Positions 55,147 to 63,476 of a stretch of 64,000 nt of DNA are shown piece after piece. The notes below the pieces were generated by a model. The model was not told the origin of the DNA. It saw only the letters and a program-made list of their open reading frames with translations, and made no database searches. This DNA comes from Achromobacter sp. HZ34 (GTDB lineage Bacteria; Pseudomonadota; Gammaproteobacteria; Burkholderiales; Burkholderiaceae_B): the NCBI RefSeq assembly GCF_002209485.1, contig NZ_NJIX01000007.1, positions 248,001-312,000 of the forward strand, in the 5' to 3' direction. The position numbers and the translations under genes are program-made. How positions within the stretch are numbered: the first letter of the stretch is position 1; each line of letters opens with the position of its first letter.

Positions 55147-56151
55147 ATGAGGATGAAACTGGGGAAAAAGGAATTGGCCGCCCTGATCTCGGCCGGTGAC
55201 GGAGCTTCCCTCGGGGCAAGGGCGGCCAGCCTGGCGGCGCCGTTTCCTGAGCGGCCCATAACCATCGTCGTCGGGTTCCCGCCCGGCGGCGGCGACATGC
55301 TCATACGCGAGATTGCCACGCATATGGGCGAAGACCTGGGGCAGGAAATCCTTCTAGATTATCGGCCTGGCGCGGCCGGCAACGTCGGCGCCGCCTCGGT
55401 GGCGCGCGCCGAGCGCGACGGCTACACGATCTTCCTGGCCGGGCGGTCAAATATTTTCCATCGCCTCATGTACGACGATGTCGACTACGACTTCTCGTTC
55501 GACCTGACGCCGGTCGGGCTGGTGGCGAAGATGCCTTTCGTGGTGGTAGCCGGCAAGAACACCCCGCTGAGCAGCATGAATGACATCATCATGCCCGCAA
55601 GCCCAAGACACCCTCCCGGCGGATATACCTGCGCTTACGCCGAGATAGGCACCACTTCCCACCTGCTGGGCGGCTTCCTGCAGCAGTCCGTAGGCATCCG
55701 CTTGATGAGTGCGCCTTATCTGGGCGTCGTGGAGGCGCTGGCCGATGTCATCGGGGGGCGTACCGACCTTTTGATTTTCCCGCTGCCGATGGCGCTGCCG
55801 CTGATACGGAGGGGGAATATCAAGGCCCTGGTCATCATGGCGCACCAGCGTGTTGCCGCACTGCCCGACGTCCCCGCGATCGATGAGTTCGGCTTGGCCG
55901 GCGCCGACGCAGAGGGCTGGTATGCCCTGATGGCGCCCGCCAGGACGCCGCGCGCCATCGTCGCCACGCTGAACCGGGCCCTCAATACGGCGCTGGCCCA
56001 GCCGGTTCTAAAGGAAAGACTGGAGTGCCTTTCCTATATCCCTGCCCATCCGCCCGAAAACACGCCCGATACCCTGCGTGCACTCATCGCGCAGGAGACC
56101 GAGAAATGGACCGCGGTGTTGATGGACAGGAATATCAATACGCTGCACTGA
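55147..56151 (+). CDS. Bug-family protein, tandem copy 3 (degenerate signal peptide)
   Basis: 334 residues from the ATG at 55147; Met3 (55153) is also possible. The body is typical (FPERPITIVVGFPPGGGDMLIREIATHMGEDLGQEILLDYRPGAAG is present from about residue 33) and the C-terminus is complete (NTPDTLRALIAQETEKWTAV). The N-terminus MRMKLGKKELAALISAGDGA still aligns with the signal of copy 4 (KLAALLLAG), but charged residues (E, D, R) interrupt the hydrophobic core. Export is therefore doubtful. Confidence 0.85.
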   Translation: MRMKLGKKELAALISAGDGASLGARAASLAAPFPERPITIVVGFPPGGGDMLIREIATHMGEDLGQEILLDYRPGAAGNVGAASVARAERDGYTIFLAGRSNIFHRLMYDDVDYDFSFDLTPVGLVAKMPFVVVAGKNTPLSSMNDIIMPASPRHPPGGYTCAYAEIGTTSHLLGGFLQQSVGIRLMSAPYLGVVEALADVIGGRTDLLIFPLPMALPLIRRGNIKALVIMAHQRVAALPDVPAIDEFGLAGADAEGWYALMAPARTPRAIVATLNRALNTALAQPVLKERLECLSYIPAHPPENTPDTLRALIAQETEKWTAVLMDRNINTLH

Positions 56152-56221
56152 GTCGATCGGTTCACGGCATTCATTCGCCGCATTCATTCGCGCACTGACT
56201 TGAAAGAAGTCGTAAGAAAAC

Positions 56222-56250
56222 GGAACCCGTATCCCCGCCGCGTCTACCCA
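56222..56250 (+). promoter_or_regulatory. ECF-sigma-like promoter element, bug copy 4
   Basis: GGAACC (56222-56227), 15 bases, then TCTACCCA (56243-56250), preceded by CG. It lies 65 bases before the copy 4 start. Confidence 0.5.
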
Positions 56251-56314
56251 AGCGCAGGGAACGGTTTCCTGTTGGCCCTTCCCGGTTCGATGTCCTTGAC
56301 TGTGGAGGGTGAAG

Positions 56315-57322
56315 ATGAACCCAGGAATAAGGAAATTGGCGGCGTTGCTGCTGGCGGGGAGCTCAGTGCCTGCCGTCCCCCTGTCCGCCGCTGCGGCGGC
56401 AGCCAGTGCCGAGCTTGACTATCCCCAACGTCCCATCACACTGGTCGTCGGCTTTCCCCCCGGCGGCGCTTCCGACCTGATTGCCAGGCACATGGCCGCC
56501 TATATGACAGAGGACCTGGGCCAGAAGGTCGTCATCGAATACCGGACCGGCGCCGCCAGCAACATTGCCGCGGCCGCGGTGGCAAGAGCGGCCCCCGATG
56601 GCTACACCTTGTTCCTCGCCGCGCGGCCGAACACGACGCACAAGATCATGTACCCGGGCATCGACTACGATTTCGTCGAGGATATGGCGCCTGTCGGCAT
56701 GCTGGCCACGGTGCCCCTGGTCATGGTGGTGGACAGGCAATCCCGGGTCAATGACGTCCCCGGGCTGATCGCGGCTGCCAAGGCGCACCCGGGCAAGCTC
56801 GTCTGCGGCTCCGCCGGAATCGGCACGACGGAACATCTTCTGTGCGAGGTGTTCAAGAAATCAGCCGGCGTCGATATCGCGCATGTGGCCTATCGCGGCA
56901 GCGCACCTGCGCTGGTCGACCTCATGGCCGGGCGCACGAATATCCAGATCACGCTGGTTCCCGGCGTTCTCGCCCAGATCAAGTCCGGCGCCGTCAAACC
57001 GGTCGTGGTCATGGCCAGCGGCCGTATCGCCGCCCTGCCGGATGTCCCCGCCATCGAGGAATACGGCCTGCCCGGCAAGGAGGGCGGCACCTGGTATGCG
57101 CTGGTGGCGCCGCGCGGCACGCCTCCCGCGGTGATCGCGCGCTTGAACGGGTCCGTCAATACGGTCCTGGGCAACCCCACGCTGATCCGGGTGATGGAGG
57201 ATTTGGCTTTCTCCCTGCCGCAACGCGGCAATACGCCAGAAGACGTCCGGCTGTTCATTGCCGAGGAAATCGCTAGATGGACCGCGGTGCTGCATGATCT
57301 GCACATCGAGGCGCCGCGCTGA
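56315..57322 (+). CDS. Bug-family (TctC) solute-binding protein, tandem copy 4
   Basis: 335 residues from the ATG at 56315, six bases after GGAGG; a GTG at 56309 would add two residues. A good signal peptide (IRKLAALLLAGSSVPAVPLS) ends in an alanine run near residue 31. The mature part carries YPQRPITLVVGFPPGGASDLIARHM, and the C-terminus NTPEDVRLFIAEEIARWTAVL is complete. It is the best-preserved copy and probably functional in the periplasm. The ligand is unknown and no TctAB genes are nearby. Confidence 0.92.
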   Translation: MNPGIRKLAALLLAGSSVPAVPLSAAAAAASAELDYPQRPITLVVGFPPGGASDLIARHMAAYMTEDLGQKVVIEYRTGAASNIAAAAVARAAPDGYTLFLAARPNTTHKIMYPGIDYDFVEDMAPVGMLATVPLVMVVDRQSRVNDVPGLIAAAKAHPGKLVCGSAGIGTTEHLLCEVFKKSAGVDIAHVAYRGSAPALVDLMAGRTNIQITLVPGVLAQIKSGAVKPVVVMASGRIAALPDVPAIEEYGLPGKEGGTWYALVAPRGTPPAVIARLNGSVNTVLGNPTLIRVMEDLAFSLPQRGNTPEDVRLFIAEEIARWTAVLHDLHIEAPR

Positions 57323-57455
57323 TTCGCTATCGGCAGGCGTGGTGGACCTGATGCATGCGGCCTTGATTCATCACGCCGCCCGGGAACCTGATATACATTT
57401 CAAGCTCTCAGGTAAGTGCAGGCTCGCTTCCCTTCCATTTCGCCAAGGAGTACTC

Positions 57456-58004
57456 ATGCAGGTCGAAACGCTAAACCGGGCCGCGCAGCCCGTCGCCCGC
57501 TACAGCCGTCCCGCCGTTATCCTGCATTGGCTCGTGTTCCTGCTGGTCGCCCTGGCCCTGACGGCGATCGAGATACGCGGTCCGCGCGGCAGTGATTCGC
57601 GCACACTTTGGACCGGCATTCATATCTGGGCCGGCTGTACGGTGCTGGTGCTGATGGCGGTGCGCCTGGTCTGGCGGCTGGTGCACGGCGTGCCGGCGGC
57701 GGAGGCGGGCGGCGGTTTCCTGGCCCTCTGTGCCCGCGCCATGCATTGGCTGTTCTATATCGTGCTGATCGCGCAGCCGCTGCTGGGGATCCTGATGACC
57801 AATATGGCGGGACGTCCCGTGATGCTGATGGGGACCGATTGGTCCTTCTCCCTGGTGGGGGCGCATCCGGATCTGCGGTCCGATGTCCGGGCCGCGCACC
57901 TGTTCATCGGCAACGCGCTTTTTTACCTGATCGGCCTGCACGCGCTGGCCGCCCTGTGGCATCAATTCATCCGCCGCGACGGTACCTTGCGCAAGATGAC
58001 CTGA
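57456..58004 (+). CDS. Cytochrome b561 (CybB-type)
   Basis: A 182-residue inner-membrane di-haem cytochrome starting behind AAGGAG. Four membrane helices are visible (about 18-36, 50-70, 90-112, 145-168). Candidate haem-ligand histidines are in ILHWLVF, GIHIWAG, MHWLFY and GLHALAALWHQF. Such proteins accept electrons from, or pass them to, the quinone pool, and some are superoxide:ubiquinone oxidoreductases. It follows the bug array by 133 bases and has a weaker GGAACC element upstream (57383). Confidence 0.92.
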   Translation: MQVETLNRAAQPVARYSRPAVILHWLVFLLVALALTAIEIRGPRGSDSRTLWTGIHIWAGCTVLVLMAVRLVWRLVHGVPAAEAGGGFLALCARAMHWLFYIVLIAQPLLGILMTNMAGRPVMLMGTDWSFSLVGAHPDLRSDVRAAHLFIGNALFYLIGLHALAALWHQFIRRDGTLRKMT

Positions 58005-58032
58005 GGCCAATTCCTGATTCCTGGCAGAAAGC

Positions 58033-58072
58033 AAAATGGGACGCCCGTCTTGAAGACGGCGTCCCATTTTTT
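58033..58072. terminator. Bidirectional terminator between cytochrome b561 and the DUF6776-like gene
   Basis: AAAATGGGACGCC and GGCGTCCCATTTT form a perfect 13-bp stem. The inner part GTCTTGAAGAC can pair as well. T-runs exist on both sides (six T rightward, four leftward), as expected between convergent genes. Confidence 0.88.
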
Positions 58073-58112
58073 CGGCTGGCCGCGGCTGCAGTCCCGCGGC
58101 AGCGCTGCCAGG

Positions 58113-58811
58113 TCAACGCACGTAGTAAACGCGCATGGCCTGCTGGCGTTGCGTGCCGTCCAGCACCTTGATGACGACGGTGCGGGCGACGAAGCCGTCC
58201 GGCAGCTTCAGCGATCCGCTCATGTGTTGGTAGCGATCCAGGTCCAGGGCAATGGCGTCCGGGGCGATGGTATCGACGCGGCCGTTCGGATAGCGGCCTT
58301 CGATGGCGAACTGCACCGTGCCCTTGAAGGGGGCGCCCGCCTTGGCGTTGTCACGCATGATCAGGACCTGGTAGCCAAGCTGGCCAGGTTCGCGTGTCAG
58401 CAAGGCCGAGCGCACGCCGATATTGCTGCCGCGCGGATCGGGCGGAATGGCTTCCTCGAACAGCTGCAGGTCCTTGTTCAAGGTGACGATCTGCTGCTGA
58501 GCCTGCGCCAGGTCGGTCGTCAGCTTGCCATGCGTGCTGCGTGCCGAGTCGCGCTGCTGGCTGGCTTCGTCGAGTTGCCCTTGCAGGCGCTGGCGGTCCA
58601 GGTTGGCGGCGCTCAGTTCGCTGTGCAATTGCTCGGACTGTTCGATGGTCAGGCGTTGCGGGCCATAATTGGTCTGCAAAAACAGCACGCCGCCGGCACC
58701 CAGGCCGATGCCCACCAATAGCAGCACGAGCCAGCGCGGCATGCGCCTTGAGCGTTTGCCGGGCTGATATACCGAGGGTTTGAAAACCGAGCGCTGCGAC
58801 CGTCCGAACAT
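58113..58811 (-). CDS. Membrane-anchored coiled-coil protein (DUF6776-like)
   Basis: A 232-residue protein from the ATG at 58811; Met23 (58743) at the edge of the membrane segment is an alternative. One membrane helix (WLVLLLVGIGLGAGGVLFLQ, about 26-45) is followed by a coiled coil of about 70 residues rich in Gln and Leu, and then a beta-rich C-terminal domain (YQVLIMRDNAKAGAPFKGTVQFAIEG). The layout fits the DUF6776 family, of unknown function, anchored in the inner membrane and facing the periplasm. Confidence 0.75.
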   Translation of the reverse strand: MFGRSQRSVFKPSVYQPGKRSRRMPRWLVLLLVGIGLGAGGVLFLQTNYGPQRLTIEQSEQLHSELSAANLDRQRLQGQLDEASQQRDSARSTHGKLTTDLAQAQQQIVTLNKDLQLFEEAIPPDPRGSNIGVRSALLTREPGQLGYQVLIMRDNAKAGAPFKGTVQFAIEGRYPNGRVDTIAPDAIALDLDRYQHMSGSLKLPDGFVARTVVIKVLDGTQRQQAMRVYYVR

Positions 58812-58953
58812 CCCATCCGTCCAAAAAAACCTGCGTTTCGTGCAACGAGCGCGTGCCTGTGCCCCAGCCGCGCCCGCCTGAGGCGCTACAGGATACCTGT
58901 TACGGCCTATGCATAGGCACTTCGACAAGCATCGTTGCGCTCATTGATATTGT

Positions 58954-58980
58954 GAAATACTCAGCGTTCCCAAGTATTTC
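58954..58980. other. Inverted repeat between murU and the DUF6776-like gene
   Basis: GAAATACT and AGTATTTC form a perfect 8-bp inverted repeat with an 11-base spacer in an AT-rich patch. It may be an operator or a weak end signal for the amgK-murU transcript. No T-run follows. Confidence 0.4.
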
Positions 58981-59023
58981 GCTGTGGCGAAGACCGCGTG
59001 CCGGGCCCTCGCGGACTTGCGAT

Positions 59024-59725
59024 CTAGCGCGCCCCGCTGACCTTGCGCGTCAGCATGGCATCCAGGTCCGCCAGCCTCTGCGGCGTGCCGACGTCGACCC
59101 AGGTGCCATCGTGCCGCGCACCGCGCGCCGTGCCGCGCCCGATGGCATCCACCAGCAGAGGCGCAAGCCGGGCCGGCGTGCCGGGCGCCAATCCCGCGAA
59201 CAGGCTGGGATGGTAGACGCCGATACCGGCATAGGTCAAACGGCGCCCGCCCGCCGCGGCCAGGGTGCCGTTCTCCAGCAAGTGGAAGTCGCCCTCGGGG
59301 TGATGCGCCGGATTGTCCACCAGCAGCAGCCAGGCCTGTCCGCCCGTCGCCGCCAACTGGCTGGCCTGCCCGCGCGCGCCCGCCGGATCCCAATCGCACC
59401 AGACATCGCCATTGACCACCAGGAAGGGGGCGTCGCCCAGTTGCGGCAAGGCCTGCGCGATGCCGCCGGCGGTTTCCAGGGCTTGCGGCTCGGGCGAGTA
59501 ACGCAAGCGCGCATCGAATGCCGCGCCGTCGCCCAGGGCGGCCTCGATGCGGTCGCCCAGCCAGGCGTGGTTGACCACGATGTCGTTGATGCCCGCCGCG
59601 ATCAGGCGGCGGATGTGCCAGACGATCAGCGGTTCGCCGCCGACGCTCAGCAGCGGTTTGGGCAGGGTGTCGGTGAGCGGGCGCATGCGTTCGCCGCGGC
59701 CCGCCGCCAGGATCATGGCGCGCAC
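59024..59725 (-). CDS. murU: N-acetylmuramate alpha-1-phosphate uridylyltransferase
   Basis: A 233-residue nucleotidyltransferase. MRAMILAAGRGERMRPLTDTLPKPLL is the nucleotide-binding signature at residues 1-26, VVNGDVWCDWD near 106 the metal-binding block and GTWVDVGTPQRL near 210 the C-terminal block. It turns MurNAc-1-phosphate into UDP-MurNAc in peptidoglycan recycling, bypassing MurA and MurB (fosfomycin-insensitive salvage). It lies 18 bases after amgK, its pathway partner, which makes the assignment firm. Confidence 0.92.
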   Translation of the reverse strand: MRAMILAAGRGERMRPLTDTLPKPLLSVGGEPLIVWHIRRLIAAGINDIVVNHAWLGDRIEAALGDGAAFDARLRYSPEPQALETAGGIAQALPQLGDAPFLVVNGDVWCDWDPAGARGQASQLAATGGQAWLLLVDNPAHHPEGDFHLLENGTLAAAGGRRLTYAGIGVYHPSLFAGLAPGTPARLAPLLVDAIGRGTARGARHDGTWVDVGTPQRLADLDAMLTRKVSGAR

Positions 59726-59743
59726 GGTGGGTTGCCCTCCGGA

Positions 59744-60784
59744 TTAAAAGGTGTAGCCCACTACGGGCTGGCGATCGTCCAGCTTGTCCAGCAGGCGCAG
59801 CAGCGGCGTGAACACGCCATAGCGTGCCGCCACCTGGCGAACGTAAGCGTTCACTCTCGGAATGTGGGCCAGGTAGCCGGCCTTGCCGTCACGATGGTGA
59901 AGGCGGGCGAAGACGCCCAGGATGCGCAGGTTGCGCTGCAGGCTCATCCACTCGTAGGCGCGGTGGAAATCGGCGAAATCGGCATCCACCGGCAACTGGG
60001 CGGCGCGCGCCATTTCCCAATAGCGGATAGCCCAATCCAGTTGTTGCGGCTCTTCCCAGGTGGTGCGGGCATCCGTGACCAGCGACGCCAGGTCATAGGT
60101 GATGGGGCCGGCCAGGGCATCCTGGAAGTCGATGACGCCCGGATTCGGACCGTAACGGTCTTCATCGCAGACCATCAGGTTGGGCGAATGGAAGTCCCGA
60201 TGCACCAGGACGGGCGGCTGCGCGCCGTTGCTGGCCGACAGCAGGGCGAAGATGCGGTCCAGGGACTGGCGGGTCGTGGCGTCCAGCTGCATGCCATGAT
60301 GCTGGCCGACGTACCACTCCGGAAACAGTTCCAGTTCGGCCGCCAGGCGCGGGGTGTCATAGGTGGGCAGGCCAGTGGTGGCCGCCTGCTGCACGCGCAC
60401 CAGGGCCGCCAGGGCCTGGCGATACAGGGTCTGTAACTCGGCGTCCGGCAGGCCGGCCTGGATGCGCTGGTAATACGTGTCGCGGCCCAGGTCGGTCAGC
60501 AGCAGCAGGCCTTGCGCCAGGTCCTGGGCCAGGATCCGCGGCACGTTAAGGCCGGCGTCGCCCAGCAGCCCGGCGACGTGGATGAAAGGGCGGCAGTCCT
60601 CGCGCTCGGGCGGGGCGTCCATGACGATCAGGCTGCCCGCGGCGGCGTTCAGACGGAAGTAACGGCGGAAACTGGCATCGCTGGAGGCGGGCGCCAGGGA
60701 GGCGACATCCAGGCCCAGATCGGCGGGCAGGGAGAGCAGCCACTGACGGATCTGGTCCTGGCGGGTATCGGGTGTTGTATTCAA
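59744..60784 (-). CDS. amgK: N-acetylmuramate/N-acetylglucosamine kinase
   Basis: A 346-residue kinase of the aminoglycoside phosphotransferase fold. The catalytic loop HRDFHSPNLM is near residue 196 and the metal-binding VIDFQDA near 214. AmgK phosphorylates MurNAc at C1, and MurU then makes UDP-MurNAc. The amgK-murU pair divergent from lptD-surA is a conserved arrangement in beta- and gammaproteobacteria that lack MurQ-based recycling. Start at the ATG at 60784. Confidence 0.92.
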   Translation of the reverse strand: MNTTPDTRQDQIRQWLLSLPADLGLDVASLAPASSDASFRRYFRLNAAAGSLIVMDAPPEREDCRPFIHVAGLLGDAGLNVPRILAQDLAQGLLLLTDLGRDTYYQRIQAGLPDAELQTLYRQALAALVRVQQAATTGLPTYDTPRLAAELELFPEWYVGQHHGMQLDATTRQSLDRIFALLSASNGAQPPVLVHRDFHSPNLMVCDEDRYGPNPGVIDFQDALAGPITYDLASLVTDARTTWEEPQQLDWAIRYWEMARAAQLPVDADFADFHRAYEWMSLQRNLRILGVFARLHHRDGKAGYLAHIPRVNAYVRQVAARYGVFTPLLRLLDKLDDRQPVVGYTF

Positions 60785-60971
60785 GAGGAGGCGACCTGGA
60801 GGAAGATTGCTGTTTTAATCGCGAATCGCACCATTTTACGGGGGAGTCGCGTCGCCACGCGGCTTCTCTATAATACCGGCTCGCCGGATGACCGGCCCCC
60901 ACGGTGGGCAAGGGAACGCAGGGTCGTTCCGTGCCTGACCGTCATCCCAATTTTTTCAGGTTTCTTCATAC

Positions 60972-63476
60972 GTGCGCATGGTCCGGTGGTTGATCCTATT
61001 CCTTGCTGGCGCGGCCGCGGCCGCCCAGGCGCAAGTTCCCGCGGACTCGTCCGTCAACGACTTGACCAAGGCAACGTCCAAGACGCTGTCCAAGCAGACC
61101 GCCAAGGGCAATGGCAAAGCCAAGGCCAAGGCCGCCCCCGCCGCGCCCCCGTCGAACTCGGTGCAGGTGCTCGGGATGAAAGACGGCTCCGGCCTGCGTA
61201 ATTCCACCGGCTTGCGGGTGCACCGGGTCGACGGCGACAACCTGCCCGGTTTCCTGCAGGCCGACCAGATCAACGGCGATCCCGACTCCAACGTCACGCT
61301 GACGGGCAATGCCGAAGTGCGCCGGATGGACACCATCATCAAGGGCGACTCGATCAAGTACCGCCGCATGGAGGGTGTGGCCACCAGCGAAGGCCATGCG
61401 CGCCTGTTGCGCGATGGTTCGCTGGCGATCGGCCCGGCCATGAGCTACAACGTCGACACCAATACGGGCGCCCTGAGCCAGCCCGATTTCTGGCTCGGCG
61501 CCTCCGGCGGCCGCGCGCAGGCGGAACATGCGGATATCTTCAGCCGCTCCACCATGCGGCTGGAGCAGGTCACCTACACGGGTTGCAACTGCGACAACCC
61601 GGCGTGGTACATCAAGGCCAATTCGATCGACCTGGACTTCGACGAAAACGAAGGCATGGCGCGCAATGGCGTGCTGTATTTCAAGGACACGCCCATCCTG
61701 GCCTGGCCTTACATGACCTTCCCGGTCAAGAAAGAGCGCAAGTCCGGTTTCCTGACGCCCACGTACGGGTCGACCAGCCGCAGCGGCTTCGACCTGCAAG
61801 TGCCGTATTACTTCAACCTGGCGCCCAATTACGACCTGACCTTGACGCCGCGCTACCTGAGCAAGCGTGGCGAGCAACTGGGAGCGGAATTCCGTTACCT
61901 CGGTCCGACCTATAGCGGTTCCCTGATGGGAACCTATCTGTCCAACGACAGCCAGACCGGTGAAAACCGCTATCTGTACAGCACCAAGCATTTCCAGACG
62001 CTGGGCAATGGCTTCTACACCGCCTGGAACGTGTCGGGTGTGTCGGACGGCAATTACTTCCGTGACTTCGCGTCCCTGGGCTTGAACGACGCCTCGCAGA
62101 CCTATCTGCCGCGGCAAGGTCTTGTCGGCTGGAACAACAAGTATTGGCAGACGTATGTGCAGGTCTATAAGTACCAGACCCTGCAGGATCCCGACTCGAA
62201 CGAGATCGTGGCGCCCTATGACAAGGTGCCCGAAATCTCCGTGAACGGGCAGCGCTATGACTTCAACGGTTTCGATCTGGAGTACACCAGCACGGCCACC
62301 CGGTTTTCGCGGCCGCTGTTCATGGACACGCACTACGGTCCCGAGGGCGACCGTCTGCAGATGTATCCCACGATTGCGTACCCCATCGTGCGGCCAGGCT
62401 GGTACATCACGCCCAAGGTGGGGCTGAACTTCACGCAGTACCAGAACACCAACTGGCATCCCAACGACAACCTGGGTTTCGGTGCGGGCGCGTACAACTA
62501 CCCCGACAGCGCCTCGCGTACCCTGCCCATCATGTCGATCGACTCCGGCATGACGTTCGAGCGCGACACCACCTTGTTCGGCAACGCCGCCACCCAGACG
62601 CTGGAACCGCGCCTGTTCTACCTGCGCGTACCGTACCGGGATCAGTCGACGATGCCGGTCTACGATACGTCGCTGGCGGACTTCAGCTTCTCGCAGGCCT
62701 TCGAAGAAAATCTGTATTCGGGTGGCTGGGATCGCATCGCCAATGCCAATCAGCTGACCGCGGCCGTGACCACGCGCTGGCTGGACGCGAATACCGGTTT
62801 CGAACGCGCGTCCCTGTCATTCGGACAGCAGTTCTACTTCGAGGACCAGAAGGTGACGCTGCCCGGTGAAAAGCCCCGCGACGACGTGCGCTCGGCCTAT
62901 CTGGGCGCTGCCAGCGCGGCCTTGACCGATACCTTGTCGACGAACGTTGAAGCGCAGTGGAATCCCTACGATTCGCGCTTCGAGCGCGGCCTGATCGGCG
63001 CACGCTGGTCGCCGCAACGAGCCACTTCGGTGTCACTGTCGTACCGCTACCAGCGCGATCCGCAGACCATCACCGGTTTCACCAACTACCTGCCGGCGGG
63101 GCAGAACCAGATCAGCCTGGCCTTCCAGTGGCCGTTCACCAGTCGTTGGTCCGGCGTGGGGCGTGTTGACTATTCGATGCGCGGCGGAGATGGCGTGCTT
63201 GACCCGCAGACGGGTGAGCCGGCCACGCGCCGAGTAACCCAGGCCATCGCTGGTCTGGAGTACAAGGGCGATTGCTGCTGGACGGGACGTTTCGTATTCC
63301 AGCGCTATGCTGTGTCTGCAACAGATGTGAATAACGCTTTCTTCTTCCAGCTTGAACTGACGGGCCTGGGCTCCCTGGGTACCGATCCGCTGAAGATGAT
63401 GAAGAAAAATATCCCCGGCTATGAGCCGACGACGCCGCCCGCGCAGCCGGGGACGAGTTTTGAAAGGTACGAATGA
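60972..63476 (+). CDS. lptD: LPS-assembly outer-membrane protein LptD
   Basis: An 834-residue protein with a GTG start at 60972 (ATG two codons on is possible) and a signal peptide ending AAQAQ near residue 22. The N-terminal jelly-roll (about 85-225) precedes a large C-terminal barrel. The paired cysteines needed for its disulfides are present: TGCNCDNPAW near 199 and GDCCWTG near 762. With LptE it places lipopolysaccharide in the outer leaflet. A TATAAT at 60869-60874 may be its -10 box. It overlaps surA by the ATGA motif. Confidence 0.97.
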   Translation: MRMVRWLILFLAGAAAAAQAQVPADSSVNDLTKATSKTLSKQTAKGNGKAKAKAAPAAPPSNSVQVLGMKDGSGLRNSTGLRVHRVDGDNLPGFLQADQINGDPDSNVTLTGNAEVRRMDTIIKGDSIKYRRMEGVATSEGHARLLRDGSLAIGPAMSYNVDTNTGALSQPDFWLGASGGRAQAEHADIFSRSTMRLEQVTYTGCNCDNPAWYIKANSIDLDFDENEGMARNGVLYFKDTPILAWPYMTFPVKKERKSGFLTPTYGSTSRSGFDLQVPYYFNLAPNYDLTLTPRYLSKRGEQLGAEFRYLGPTYSGSLMGTYLSNDSQTGENRYLYSTKHFQTLGNGFYTAWNVSGVSDGNYFRDFASLGLNDASQTYLPRQGLVGWNNKYWQTYVQVYKYQTLQDPDSNEIVAPYDKVPEISVNGQRYDFNGFDLEYTSTATRFSRPLFMDTHYGPEGDRLQMYPTIAYPIVRPGWYITPKVGLNFTQYQNTNWHPNDNLGFGAGAYNYPDSASRTLPIMSIDSGMTFERDTTLFGNAATQTLEPRLFYLRVPYRDQSTMPVYDTSLADFSFSQAFEENLYSGGWDRIANANQLTAAVTTRWLDANTGFERASLSFGQQFYFEDQKVTLPGEKPRDDVRSAYLGAASAALTDTLSTNVEAQWNPYDSRFERGLIGARWSPQRATSVSLSYRYQRDPQTITGFTNYLPAGQNQISLAFQWPFTSRWSGVGRVDYSMRGGDGVLDPQTGEPATRRVTQAIAGLEYKGDCCWTGRFVFQRYAVSATDVNNAFFFQLELTGLGSLGTDPLKMMKKNIPGYEPTTPPAQPGTSFERYE

